Assembly (NCBI GenBank): GCA_963717125.1
Contig: CAVQVG010000019.1
Span: 62,001-126,000 of the forward strand
Direction of reading: 5' to 3'
Origin: RYN-230 sp963717125
GTDB taxonomy: Bacteria; Actinomycetota; Actinomycetes; Streptosporangiales; Streptosporangiaceae
Length of the DNA stretch: 64,000 nt
A model generated the notes under the pieces. It made no database searches. It had not been told where the DNA came from and saw only the letters and a list, made by a program, of their open reading frames with translations. Both the position numbers and the translations under genes were made by a program. Positions 8,908 through 17,115 of this stretch are shown here, in pieces. How positions within the stretch are numbered: the first letter of the stretch is position 1; every line of letters starts with the position of its first letter.

Positions 8908-9018
8908 ATGAGCGAGGGACACCGTGATCACTATGCGCTGAAAGGGATCTTGGTGAGGACCAGATACGACGGGCACGGTGGCGCCGCTCATCTGCCCAGA
9001 ATGGTGGGACAACGATGA
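8908..9018 (+). CDS. Possible 36-codon leader peptide overlapping the HAF-repeat gene
   Basis: An ATG at 8908 opens a 36-codon frame (MSEGHRDHYALKGILV..) whose TGA overlaps the ATG of the next gene as ATGA. The downstream gene has only a weak ribosome site (GGTGGGA), so coupling through a leader is plausible. There is no homology I recognise and codon usage is not strongly coding; this is a tentative call. Confidence 0.25.
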   Translation: MSEGHRDHYALKGILVRTRYDGHGGAAHLPRMVGQR

Positions 9019-10148
9019 ACCGTCGCGTACTCGCGATAGCGCTCGGCATTACGGCTGCCATGGGCGGAGTAGCCGGCGGCGTGCTCGCCGTGCACGGGTC
9101 CGGCAGCGCGGGTGTCAGCCTCTCCGCCAACTCGCAGGCCGAGCACATGACCCACATGGGCGAGATGTCCCGGCTTGGCTCCGGGTGGACGTTCAACACG
9201 CTCAACAACAGCAACGACCCCACGTTCAACCAGCTCCTGGGCGTCAACAACCGGAGCCAGATCGCCGGCTACTTCGGCTCCGGGGCCAAGGGTCACCCGA
9301 ACAAGGGCTACGTGCTGAACCTGGCACAGCAGGGCTCCTCGTTCCAGAACGAGAACTTCCCGGTCGGCGTGCAGACCCAGGTCATCGGGATCAACGACGC
9401 CGGGGTTACGGTCGGGTTCTGGTCCGGCCAGAACAAGCGCAATACGGCGAACAACAGCAACTTCGGCTTCTACACCGCGAACGGCCAGTTCCATAACGTG
9501 GTGTTCCCGACCCGGAATATGTCGCAGCCGCCGGTCACCCAGCTTCTCGGGGTGAACGATCGCGACATCGCCGTGGGCTTCTTCAACGGCGCCAAGGGCG
9601 ACTCGCACGCGTTCGAGTACAGCATCCGCGGGGGCTGGTTCCGCCGGCTGCACATCCCCGGCGCGATGAGCAGCACGGCCTCCGGCATCAACAACCGGGG
9701 CGAGATCGTGGGCTTCTTCACCAACAAGAAGGGCGCGGTCCAGGGCTTCCTGATCACCCCGCGCGGCACCGTCATCGAGTTCAGCATCCCGGGCGCCAGT
9801 TCCACGATGGCGTTCGGCGTCAACGACTTCGGTGCGGTCGTCGGCACGTTCATGCGGGGCAGCGGCACCAACGCCAAGTCGTTCGGCTTCGTCTGGCAGC
9901 CGGGCCGCGGCGTCCGGGTGGTCAACGACCCACTGGGCCGCGGGGCCACCACGCTGAACGGCATCAACGACGCCGGTGACCTGGTCGGCTTCTACACCGA
10001 CGCGAAGGGCAACACCGACGGGCTGCTGGTGTCGCGCGGCACCTTCAGCGTGGCCACCGCACCGCCGGCGGGCACCGGCACCACGCCGGTCACCACGCCG
10101 ACGGCGCGGGCATCCACGCCGGCCGGTGTTGGGCCGACCCACTTCTGA
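9015..10148 (+). CDS. Secreted protein with HAF-type extracellular repeats
   Basis: A 377-residue exported protein. The N-terminus MNRRVLAIALGITAAMGGVAGGVLA is a signal peptide. From about residue 60 the sequence is built of roughly 45-residue repeats, each with a GINxxGxIVGFF-type core (LGVNNRSQIAGYF, IGINDAGVTVGFW, LGVNDRDIAVGFF, SGINNRGEIVGFF, FGVNDFGAVVGTF, NGINDAGDLVGFY), the pattern of the HAF extracellular repeat family, which is thought to fold as a beta-propeller. A Thr/Pro/Ala-rich tail follows. Ligand unknown. It converges with the propeller-like protein at 10251-11918 across a strong terminator. Confidence 0.8.
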   Translation: MNRRVLAIALGITAAMGGVAGGVLAVHGSGSAGVSLSANSQAEHMTHMGEMSRLGSGWTFNTLNNSNDPTFNQLLGVNNRSQIAGYFGSGAKGHPNKGYVLNLAQQGSSFQNENFPVGVQTQVIGINDAGVTVGFWSGQNKRNTANNSNFGFYTANGQFHNVVFPTRNMSQPPVTQLLGVNDRDIAVGFFNGAKGDSHAFEYSIRGGWFRRLHIPGAMSSTASGINNRGEIVGFFTNKKGAVQGFLITPRGTVIEFSIPGASSTMAFGVNDFGAVVGTFMRGSGTNAKSFGFVWQPGRGVRVVNDPLGRGATTLNGINDAGDLVGFYTDAKGNTDGLLVSRGTFSVATAPPAGTGTTPVTTPTARASTPAGVGPTHF

Positions 10149-10186
10149 CGGGTAGCTCAGCACCAGCACGATCGCACAGAGATCAA

Positions 10187-10222
10187 GGAACGGGCGGCCG
10201 GGACAACCCGGCCGCCCGTTCC
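10187..10222. terminator. Bidirectional terminator, 16-bp perfect stem
   Basis: Arms 10187-10202 and 10207-10222 are perfectly complementary (GAACGGGCGGCCGGG core) around the loop ACAA. It lies between two convergent genes ending at 10148 and 10251, so it can stop transcription from both sides. Confidence 0.9.
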
Positions 10223-10250
10223 CGTATACCCCGCATCAGCTACCGCGTGA

Positions 10251-11918
10251 TCAGCGGCCCCCGGTGCCTGGGGTGAAGGACACGCCGCGGAGCACCTCGC
10301 CCGACCGGGCGGCTTCGACGGTGCGGAAGCTCTCCGCGGCGGGCGGCGTCTGCGCGCCCAGGTGGTCGGTGATGGTGACCACCTTGTTCGGGTCGGCGCC
10401 CTGGTCACCGCCACCGCTGACGGTGGAGGTAACCGCCCAGATGGTCACCGTGCCGTCCGGGTTGACCCGGCCGACGATGTTCCGCAGCCCGTCGGTGGCC
10501 GGCGCCCAGGGCAGCCCGGTGGCCGCGTTGTCCCCGGCCGGGTAGCCAGCTACCTGGTAGGGCAGGCCGAGGTTGAGACCGCTGGTCAGCGTGTAGGCCA
10601 GCTGCCAGGTCCCGTCCTGCAGCACCCACTTCTGCAGTCCGGCCGTGGTCTGCGCGGCCGCCGTGGTGTACGTGCCGGACGAGGCGGAGTAGGTGTTGTC
10701 GCCGCTGCCCTCGTCAGCTACGTACAGCGTGTGCGGGTTGGCAAACCACATCCCGAACGGGAACGCCGTGGTGGACTTCAGCGCGGTCGGGAAGCCCTTA
10801 AGCACGCACATGTTGTACGGGTACACGCCTTTGCTCTGCAGCAGCGACGGGTCGTAGGCGATCGGCGAGGTGGGCAGCGGCGCACCCGGCTCGGGCAGGC
10901 CGACCCCGCTGGGGCAGGCCTTCCCGGTGGGGTCCACGAAGTACACCGTGTTGACGCCGTTCCCGCCAGAGCCCTTGGTGACGTACACGACGTTGTCGTA
11001 CACGGTCAGCCCGCGGAAGTTGGTGTCCTTGCCGATCTTGTCCGCGGCGTCGCCGAGCTGGGTGATGCTGAAGCTGCCCAGCGGGGTCGGCTGGCCCGGC
11101 TCCTGCGCGCTCTCCGGCCGGTTCGACGGCGTCATGATCTGCGCGCCCGCGCCGAGGATCACACCGTCCGGCTGCGGGTTGCCGCCGTTCCCGGCATTCC
11201 CCGCGGTGTACAGGACATTGGCGCCGTTGCTGTCACTGCGGATCGCGGCCCGGCCGTTGTTGCCGCTGTAGGCGTTCGTTTCGGTGTAGCTGATCCGGCC
11301 ATCGCGGCCCAGGGTCGCGACCACCCGGTAGTAGCTGCCCGGCACCGGGTTGGTCGGGTCGACCACGCCCGGCGTGTTCGAGTTGGACACGTCGATCATG
11401 TTCGGCTGGGTGACGTAGCCCATGAACGTCACGTACTGGCCGTTGGTGGACTGGTTGAGGGCCAGCTCGGACTTGGACGAGAAGCTCGTCACCGCGCCGG
11501 CGCCGCCCGGGACACCAGGCCGCGTCCCGTCCGGCACCCGCAGCGTGCGGACCAGCCGGCCATCCGGGGTGACCTCGTTGAGGAAGATCGGCGAGGTGAT
11601 CCCGAAGCTCCCGTCGGCCAGCGCGTTGTTGAACACGCCGGGGTAGCTGCCGTCGGCGGTGGCGGTCACGCAGCCGCTGGTGCAGCCGGGCGGCAGCACC
11701 GTCACCCCGGGGGTGAGCAGGCCCGCGGTGCCGGCGTACACCGACCCGCTGATCAGCAGGTCGCCCGGCTGCAAGGCGCCGCCGTGGTCCCGGGGCGCCG
11801 CGCTGGCGCTGGTCGCGGCGAGCACCGGCGCCACCGCGGTCACCGCGAGCGCCAGCAGCGCCGGGGCGCGCCAGCGCCCGCGCCGGCCAGCGGGGGAATG
11901 CGAAAGACGTTGTGTCAT
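10251..11918 (-). CDS. Large secreted protein, probable beta-propeller
   Basis: A 555-residue exported protein starting MTQRLSHSPAGRRG with GAGGAGG upstream. The signal peptide is ALLALAVTAVAPVLAATSASA. The mature part has repeated blocks that resemble blades: GDLLISGSVYAG, FRGLTVYDNVVYVTKGSGG, ANPHTLYVADEGSGDN, GLQKWVLQDGTWQLAYTL, GRVNPDGTVTIWAV. Four cysteines occur as two close pairs (PPGCTSGCV; KACPSG with YNMCVLKG), which fits disulfides outside the cell. I do not recognise a catalytic motif. Similar actinobacterial proteins are annotated as hypothetical. A longer in-frame start at 12029 is unsupported. Confidence 0.7.
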   Translation of the reverse strand: MTQRLSHSPAGRRGRWRAPALLALAVTAVAPVLAATSASAAPRDHGGALQPGDLLISGSVYAGTAGLLTPGVTVLPPGCTSGCVTATADGSYPGVFNNALADGSFGITSPIFLNEVTPDGRLVRTLRVPDGTRPGVPGGAGAVTSFSSKSELALNQSTNGQYVTFMGYVTQPNMIDVSNSNTPGVVDPTNPVPGSYYRVVATLGRDGRISYTETNAYSGNNGRAAIRSDSNGANVLYTAGNAGNGGNPQPDGVILGAGAQIMTPSNRPESAQEPGQPTPLGSFSITQLGDAADKIGKDTNFRGLTVYDNVVYVTKGSGGNGVNTVYFVDPTGKACPSGVGLPEPGAPLPTSPIAYDPSLLQSKGVYPYNMCVLKGFPTALKSTTAFPFGMWFANPHTLYVADEGSGDNTYSASSGTYTTAAAQTTAGLQKWVLQDGTWQLAYTLTSGLNLGLPYQVAGYPAGDNAATGLPWAPATDGLRNIVGRVNPDGTVTIWAVTSTVSGGGDQGADPNKVVTITDHLGAQTPPAAESFRTVEAARSGEVLRGVSFTPGTGGR

Positions 11919-12101
11919 AGCTGGGCGAACCTCCTCGGTGCGGCCGGTCCCCTGCGGCTCCGGCGCAGCCCCACCCTGCTCACCCAGCAAGGCCATTCCG
12001 CATCCGATGAGTGAACCCATTCTTAACATTCGCTCGATGACACCGCGAACAGCCGGTGCGAGCCAGCCAGCACGAGCGTTAGGAATGGGAAATCGGTTTG
12101 G

Positions 12102-13016
12102 TTACGGCGAGAGGGCGGGCACCCGGCCCGCGCTGGCACTCCTGATCACGTGCCGGCGGAACAGCTCGGCGGCAGGCAGCAGCCGGCGGTCCGCGGACCA
12201 GCTCAGGCACAGCTCACGGACCGCCCCTGGGTCGGCGATCGCCAGGTATTGCAGCGGGCCGGCCGCGGCCTCCGGCGATCCGGCCCGCGGCGCCGGGACG
12301 ATGGCCACGCCCAGGCCGGCCGCCACGAAGCCGCGCACGGTGGACAGGTCGTCGCCCTCGAACACCACCTCGGGGCGGAACCCGGCCCGCTCGCACAGCT
12401 CGTCGCCCAGCCTGCGCAGCGCCGACGTGCGGTTCAGGCTGATGAACGGCTCATCGGCCACCTCGGCCAGGCCGATCTCCTCCCGGCTGGCCAGCGGGTG
12501 ATCGCCGCGCAGCGCCAGCCGCAGCGGCTCGACCGCGATCAGCCGGGTGCGCACCGCCGGGCTGCGGTCCCGCCGGGTGCCGATCTCCAGATCGGCCCGG
12601 CCGTCGTCCAGCGCCACCGCCTGCATCTCGTCCCTGACCTGGGTGAGCTGGAAGCTGACCTGCGGGTGCGCGGTGCGGAAGCTGCGTACCAGGGCAGGCA
12701 CCAGCCAGGTGCCGAGCGAGTGCTGGAAGGCGAGCGCCACGGTGCCGGTGTCCGGCTCGATGAGCTGGTTGACCGCGGCGATCCCGTCGTCGAGCTGGTG
12801 CAGCAGCGCGTCCACGTGCCGCTTGAACACCGCGCCCGCCTGGGTCAGCCGCAGCGTGCGGCCGTGCCGCCGGAGCAGCGGCGTGCCCAGCTGCGCCTCC
12901 AGCCGGGCCAGCGCGCGGGACACCCCGGACTGGGTGACCATCTCCAGCTCGCTCACCTCGGTCAGCGTGGTTCCGTCGGCGACCTGCTGGAACCAGCGCA
13001 GCGCATCGGTGTCCAT
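12102..13016 (-). CDS. LysR-family transcriptional regulator
   Basis: DNA-binding regulator with an N-terminal winged helix (DALRWFQQVADGTTLTEVSELEMVTQSGVSRALARLEAQLG) and a C-terminal periplasmic-binding-protein-like effector domain. The length (304) is typical. Two in-frame ATGs lie six bases apart (13022 and 13016); AGGG is 8 bases before the second and only 2-3 before the first, so 13016 is preferred. It is divergent from the cupin gene with only about 35 bases between, and a perfect inverted repeat (13021-13035) covers the start region, indicating autoregulation and control of the cupin gene. Confidence 0.9.
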   Translation of the reverse strand: MDTDALRWFQQVADGTTLTEVSELEMVTQSGVSRALARLEAQLGTPLLRRHGRTLRLTQAGAVFKRHVDALLHQLDDGIAAVNQLIEPDTGTVALAFQHSLGTWLVPALVRSFRTAHPQVSFQLTQVRDEMQAVALDDGRADLEIGTRRDRSPAVRTRLIAVEPLRLALRGDHPLASREEIGLAEVADEPFISLNRTSALRRLGDELCERAGFRPEVVFEGDDLSTVRGFVAAGLGVAIVPAPRAGSPEAAAGPLQYLAIADPGAVRELCLSWSADRRLLPAAELFRRHVIRSASAGRVPALSP

Positions 13017-13020
13017 ATCC

Positions 13021-13035
13021 ATGACCCTAGGTCAT
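13021..13035. promoter_or_regulatory. Candidate LysR operator ATGACC-CTA-GGTCAT
   Basis: A perfect 6-bp inverted repeat with a 3-bp spacer lies exactly between the divergent LysR and cupin genes. It partly overlaps the upstream alternative ATG of the regulator. LysR proteins usually bind dyads in such divergent regions; the assignment is by position. Confidence 0.55.
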
Positions 13036-13052
13036 GAATTACCGTGGCTTCT

Positions 13053-13448
13053 ATGACTGCGCAACCGGTGAACCTGACCGCCGCCCTGGCTTCGTTCGAC
13101 GACATCTACAGCCCGCGGATCGTGGCCCGGATGAACGACTACGACGTGCGGATCGCGCATGCCCGCGGCGAGCATGTCTGGCACACGCACGACACGACGG
13201 ACGAGTTCTTCCTGGTCCTGGACGGGCAGTTCGACGTCTCGCTGCGCGAGCCGGACGGCAGCGTGCGCACCGTGTCGCTGCGGCCGGGCGACACGTTCGT
13301 GGTGCCGCGCGGCGTCGAGCACAAGCCGTCCTCGCCGGGCGGGTCGATCCTCATGTTCGAGCCGTCGGGCACCTCTACCACCGGGGACCGGCACGAGGGC
13401 GAGATCCCCGGCCACGTGGACAGCACCACCGGCCACGATCTCCGTTAA
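13053..13448 (+). CDS. Cupin-domain protein
   Basis: A 131-residue single-domain cupin. Metal-ligand motifs are VWHTHDTTDEFFLVLDG (motif 1, with two His and Glu) and PGDTFVVPRGVEHKP (motif 2, with the final His). The product is probably a small metal-dependent enzyme or a mannose-6-phosphate-isomerase-like protein; the substrate is unknown. ATG 13053 and GTG 13044 are in frame and neither has a Shine-Dalgarno site, so a leaderless message is possible. It is divergent from a LysR gene that likely controls it. Confidence 0.8.
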   Translation: MTAQPVNLTAALASFDDIYSPRIVARMNDYDVRIAHARGEHVWHTHDTTDEFFLVLDGQFDVSLREPDGSVRTVSLRPGDTFVVPRGVEHKPSSPGGSILMFEPSGTSTTGDRHEGEIPGHVDSTTGHDLR

Positions 13449-13452
13449 CCGC

Positions 13453-13490
13453 TTGACCCTCACGTTGCGTGAGGGCGGACAGTGGGCCCG
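13453..13490 (+). promoter_or_regulatory. MerR/TipA-type promoter-operator
   Basis: TTGACC (13453-13458) serves as -35. A perfect dyad CCCTCACG-TTG-CGTGAGGG (13457-13475) fills the long spacer, and a weak GACAGT at 13478-13483 gives a 19-bp spacing, the distorted geometry MerR regulators act on. The dyad resembles the sites of the Mta/TipA/SkgA branch. The predicted start of transcription falls on or next to the GTG at 13490. Confidence 0.7.
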
Positions 13491-14257
13491 TGAGTGAGTA
13501 CACCGTCGGCGCGCTGGCCCGGCTGTCCGGGGTGACCGTCCGGACCCTGCACCACTACGACAGCATCGGGTTGCTCTCGCCCAGCGCGCGCAGCGCGGCC
13601 GGCTATCGGCTGTACAGCGCGGCCGACCTGCAGCGGCTACGCCAGGTGCTGTTCTACCGCGAGCTGGGGTTCGGGCTGGACGAGATCGCGGAGATCCTGG
13701 CCGACCCGGCCGACGGCACCGACGGTCACCTGCGCCGGCAGCACCGGCTGCTACGCGAGCGGTCGGCCCGCACCGCGGCGCTGCTGCGCGCGGTCGAAAA
13801 GGAGATGGAGGCACGGGACATGGGTATGGCGCTGACCCCGGAGGAGCAATTCGAGGTGTTCGGCACGGACAAGATGGCCGAGTACACCGAGGAGGCGCGG
13901 CAGCGCTGGGGAGACACGGACGCCTGGCAGGAGTCGCAGCGGCGCATTGCGGCCTACACCAAGGAGGACTGGATCACGATCAAGGCCGAGGCGGACGCCA
14001 ACATCCAGGGCTTCGCCGACCTGGTGCGGGCCGGTACGCCGGCCACCGAGACAGCCGCCATGGACCTGGCCGAGGCGCACCGGCAGCACCTGATCCGGTG
14101 GTTCTACGACTGTGGGTACGGCGCGCACCGCGGGCTGGCCGAGCTGTACGTGTCCGACCCCCGGTACATCGCCACCTACGACGAGATCGCGCCGGGCTTC
14201 TCCTGGTACGTGCACGACGCGATCCTGGCCAACGCGGACCGGGGCGAGCGGGGCTGA
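13490..14257 (+). CDS. MerR-family regulator with TipAS ligand-binding domain
   Basis: Drug-responsive activator of the TipA type. Residues 1-70 form the MerR winged helix (YTVGALARLSGVTVRTLHHYDSIGLL, then GYRLYSAADLQRL), followed by a coiled-coil dimerisation helix to about residue 115, then the TipAS domain (EEQFEVFG..YTEEARQRWGDTDAWQESQRR.. HLIRWFYDCGYGAHRGLAELYVSDPRYIATYDEI). The TipAS domain binds thiopeptide-like compounds. GTG 13490 is preferred over GTG 13469 because the latter lies inside the operator. Transcription is probably autoregulated and leaderless. Confidence 0.92.
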   Translation: MSEYTVGALARLSGVTVRTLHHYDSIGLLSPSARSAAGYRLYSAADLQRLRQVLFYRELGFGLDEIAEILADPADGTDGHLRRQHRLLRERSARTAALLRAVEKEMEARDMGMALTPEEQFEVFGTDKMAEYTEEARQRWGDTDAWQESQRRIAAYTKEDWITIKAEADANIQGFADLVRAGTPATETAAMDLAEAHRQHLIRWFYDCGYGAHRGLAELYVSDPRYIATYDEIAPGFSWYVHDAILANADRGERG

Positions 14258-14276
14258 GCCGTTATCCCCGGGCCAG

Positions 14277-15473
14277 CTAGCCCTGGGCCTGCGCCGGGAA
14301 GACCAGCGGCAGGTGGTCGATGCCGACCACGCCGGCCGGCCAGGTCACCCGCGGCGCGGGGCCCGGGGCCAGCTCGTAGTCCGGTATCCGGCGGTGCCAC
14401 TCCTCGATCGCGACCCGCATCTCCATCCGGGCCAGGTGCGAGCCGAGGCACCGGTGCGGGCCGCCGCCGAAGGCCAGGTTCCGCTCCTGGCGGCCGAAGT
14501 CGATCGCATCCGGGTCCGGGTGCTCGGCCGGATCCCGGTCCGCGACCGCGACCACCACCTGCACCAGCGTGCCGGCCGGGATGAGCTGCCCGGCCACCTC
14601 GACGTCCTGGGTGGCCACCCGCGGCACGAACAGCAGCGGGCCGTCCACCCGGAGCAGTTCCTCCACCGCGGCCGGGATCACCGCCGGGTCGGCCACGATC
14701 CGCTGGCGCAGCGCCGGCTGGCTGGCCAGTATGGCGAACGCAGTGCTCAGCGCCGAGGTGACCGTCTCCAGGCCGGCCAGCACGAACAGGAAGGCCAGCC
14801 CGTAGATCTCGTCGTCGCTGAGCCGGTCCCCGCCGGGCCGTCCGGTCAGCAACTGGCCGAGCAGGCCGGCGCCGGTGCCGTCCCGGCGCTGCTGGGCGAC
14901 GTGCTCGACCAGGTACTCATACAGTTCCGCACCCAGCCGGATGGCGCGCTCGCCGAAGGTCTCCCCGGGCTCGGGTCGGCTGGTCCGCAACAGGCCCTCT
15001 TTCCAGGTGTTCAGCCGGTCCCGGTCGGCGGTGGGCAGGCCGAACAGGGTCAGGAACACCTGGGCCGGCAGCGGCACAGCCACGTCGTCGACCAGGTCGC
15101 AGCGGCCTGCGCCGGCGACGCCGTCGATCAGTTCAGCGGCCAGCGAGCGCACCTGGGGCAGCCAGGCGGCCACGCCGCGCGGGCTGAAGAACGGCTGCAG
15201 GATGCGCCGGTAGCGAGTGTGCTGCGGCGGGTCGAAGGCGATGGGCACCAGCGGCAACGGGCTGCCCACCAGGTCGAACGCACGCTGGGAGGAGAACAGC
15301 CCGGGGTTCTTGAGCGCGAACCCGGCCGCCTCGGCGGAGGTGATCAGGTACGAGCCGAACGCCGTGCGGAGCACCGGGCCGGCCTCGCGGAGGAAGCTGT
15401 AGGCAGCGGTCCGGTCCCCGGCCATCGGCAGCCGGTCCAGCCGCACCGGCGTGGCCTCGGGTTCTGCGGTCAT
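14277..15473 (-). CDS. Cytochrome P450
   Basis: Bacterial class I P450 monooxygenase, 398 residues, soluble. All hallmarks are present: I-helix AGLET (233-237), the ExxR pair Glu272/Arg275, and the haem loop FGGGPHRCLG with Cys342 as iron ligand. The start at 15473 (MTAEPEATPVRL) has GGAAGGAC-type purines upstream. No ferredoxin or ferredoxin reductase gene is adjacent; the reductase at 36127 belongs to a different cluster. Substrate cannot be read; the neighbours do not form a biosynthetic cluster. Confidence 0.92.
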   Translation of the reverse strand: MTAEPEATPVRLDRLPMAGDRTAAYSFLREAGPVLRTAFGSYLITSAEAAGFALKNPGLFSSQRAFDLVGSPLPLVPIAFDPPQHTRYRRILQPFFSPRGVAAWLPQVRSLAAELIDGVAGAGRCDLVDDVAVPLPAQVFLTLFGLPTADRDRLNTWKEGLLRTSRPEPGETFGERAIRLGAELYEYLVEHVAQQRRDGTGAGLLGQLLTGRPGGDRLSDDEIYGLAFLFVLAGLETVTSALSTAFAILASQPALRQRIVADPAVIPAAVEELLRVDGPLLFVPRVATQDVEVAGQLIPAGTLVQVVVAVADRDPAEHPDPDAIDFGRQERNLAFGGGPHRCLGSHLARMEMRVAIEEWHRRIPDYELAPGPAPRVTWPAGVVGIDHLPLVFPAQAQG

Positions 15474-15650
15474 CTCGTACCCCGGTCCTTCCCCTCCTAG
15501 ATCTGGCCCAGCCCGGTGCCGGGCAAACCCGCCGGTACACGCATGCGGGAAGGACCGGCGGGGTAGCTGCGTTGCTGACAAGCGAGACAGTTCCCAGCGG
15601 CCCCGGCGTGGCGCACCCCCCGGGGCGGACCAGCGGAGGTGACGGCACCC

Positions 15651-16532
15651 GTGACGCTGCCGCAGGACGCAACGGCCAAGTTCCAGGACTACGCGCACCC
15701 GGAGATGCTGGTGAGCACGGAGTGGCTGGCCGAGCACCTCGATGACCCGGGCCTCGTGGTGGCCGAATCCGACGAGGACGTGCTGCTGTACGAGACCGGG
15801 CATATCCCGGGCGCAGTCAAGCTGGACTGGCACACCGAGCTGAACGACCCGGTGACCCGGGACTACGTGGACGGCGCGGGCTTCGCCCGGCTGATGTCTT
15901 CGAAGGGGATCTCCCGGGACACCACCCTGGTGCTGTACGGCGACCGGAACAACTGGTGGGCGGCGTACGCGCTGTGGGTGTGCACCCTGTTCGGCCATCC
16001 GGACGTACGGCTGCTGGACGGCGGGCGGGCCAAGTGGATCGCCGAGGACCGTCCGCTGTCTACGGCGGTCCCGGACCGCCCGCTAGCCGACTACCCCCTC
16101 GTGGAGCGGGATGATTCGCGGATCCGGGCGTTCCGCGACCAGGTCCGCGCGCATCTCGGCCAGCCGATGATCGACGTGCGCTCGCCGGGCGAGTATTCCG
16201 GGGAACTGCTGCACATGCCGGACTACCCGCAGGAGGGGGCGCTGCGCGGCGGGCACATCCCGGGTGCGGTGAACATCCCGTGGGCCCGCGCGGCGGCCGA
16301 GGACGCGACGTTCCGCAGCCGCAAGGAACTGGAAGCCATCTACGCCGGCGAGGCCGGGCTGAGCCCGGCCGACGACGTGGTCGTGTACTGCCGGATCGGG
16401 GAGCGGTCCAGCCACACCTGGTTCGTGCTGGCCCACCTGCTCGGCTACCCGACCGTGCGCAACTACGACGGGTCCTGGACCGAGTGGGGGAACAGCGTCG
16501 GCGTGCCCATCACCAAGGGAGACGAGCCGTGA
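15651..16532 (+). CDS. sseA: Thiosulfate/3-mercaptopyruvate sulfurtransferase (tandem rhodanese)
   Basis: Two rhodanese domains in 293 residues: an inactive N-terminal one (LYETGHIPGAVKLDWHTELND, lacking the catalytic Cys at its loop YGDRNNWWA) and an active C-terminal one with the loop VVYCRIGERSSHTWF. It transfers sulfane sulfur to a thiol acceptor. The GTG at 15651 is chosen because GGAGG lies 11 bases upstream; the earlier GTG at 15639 overlaps that site. The stop overlaps the GTG of the SufE-like gene (GTGA), the same gene pair seen in mycobacteria (Rv3283/Rv3284), so the two proteins probably form a sulfur relay. Confidence 0.92.
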   Translation: MTLPQDATAKFQDYAHPEMLVSTEWLAEHLDDPGLVVAESDEDVLLYETGHIPGAVKLDWHTELNDPVTRDYVDGAGFARLMSSKGISRDTTLVLYGDRNNWWAAYALWVCTLFGHPDVRLLDGGRAKWIAEDRPLSTAVPDRPLADYPLVERDDSRIRAFRDQVRAHLGQPMIDVRSPGEYSGELLHMPDYPQEGALRGGHIPGAVNIPWARAAAEDATFRSRKELEAIYAGEAGLSPADDVVVYCRIGERSSHTWFVLAHLLGYPTVRNYDGSWTEWGNSVGVPITKGDEP

Positions 16533-16972
16533 CCACCGCCGGCAGCACGCTGAACCCGCGACTGCAGGACATCGTGGACGACTTCGACGCGGTGTCCGGC
16601 CAGGAGAAGCTGCAGCTGCTGCTGGAGTTCTCGACCGAATTGCCGCCGCTGCCAGACCGCTTCGCCGAGCACCGGGACCGGCTGGAAGCGGTGCCCGAGT
16701 GCCAGTCGCCGCTGTTCCTGGCGGTGGAGGTCGGCGACGACGACACCGTGCACCTGTTCTTCGACGCGCCGCCGGAGGCGCCGACCACCCGTGGCTTCGC
16801 CAGCATCCTGTACTCCGGGCTGGACGGGCTGAGCGCGCCGGAGATCCTGGCCACCCCGCCCGAGTTCACCACCGCGCTCGGCCTGCAGGACCTGGTCAGC
16901 CCGCTGCGGCTGCGCGGCATGGCGGCCATGCTGGCCCGGATCAAGCGCCAGGTCCAAAACCAGAGCAGCTGA
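16529..16972 (+). CDS. SufE-like sulfur acceptor
   Basis: A 147-residue SufE-family protein. The persulfide-carrying Cys is in AVPECQSPLFLAVE, followed by FDAPPEAPTTRGFASIL, which matches the SufE core. It accepts sulfur from a desulfurase or, by context, from the sulfurtransferase SseA with which it is translationally coupled (four-base overlap). No suf or isc genes are nearby. The start GTG at 16529 is fixed by the overlap. Confidence 0.9.
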   Translation: MTTAGSTLNPRLQDIVDDFDAVSGQEKLQLLLEFSTELPPLPDRFAEHRDRLEAVPECQSPLFLAVEVGDDDTVHLFFDAPPEAPTTRGFASILYSGLDGLSAPEILATPPEFTTALGLQDLVSPLRLRGMAAMLARIKRQVQNQSS

Positions 16973-17051
16973 CCCGCCTCTCCAGTCGCTATGCGGTGGG
17001 TTTTCGCCATCAGCCGCCCGGCACCGCGAAGCAGTTACCTGGTATGTGTTG

Positions 17052-17080
17052 TTGCGAGTAAGTTGCAATAAATCTAGGCT
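17052..17080 (+). promoter_or_regulatory. Nur-like (nickel) operator overlapping a promoter
   Basis: TTGCGA-GTAAG-TTGCAA (17052-17068) matches the published Streptomyces Nur box TTGCAA-N5-TTGCAA at 11 of 12 positions. TTGCGA also makes a good -35, with TAGGCT at 17075-17080 exactly 17 bp downstream as -10. A Nur-Ni complex bound here would block the promoter of the transporter gene that starts at 17116. Confidence 0.7.
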
Positions 17081-17115
17081 GCTAGCAGCGAGCTCGTCGC
17101 ACGGAAGGTGACCAG

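Noticed and set aside
10151..10225. GGTAGCTCAG resembling the D-arm of a tRNA (also near 6071)
   Set aside because: No acceptor stem, anticodon arm or TpsiC arm can be formed; the following sequence is a terminator hairpin.
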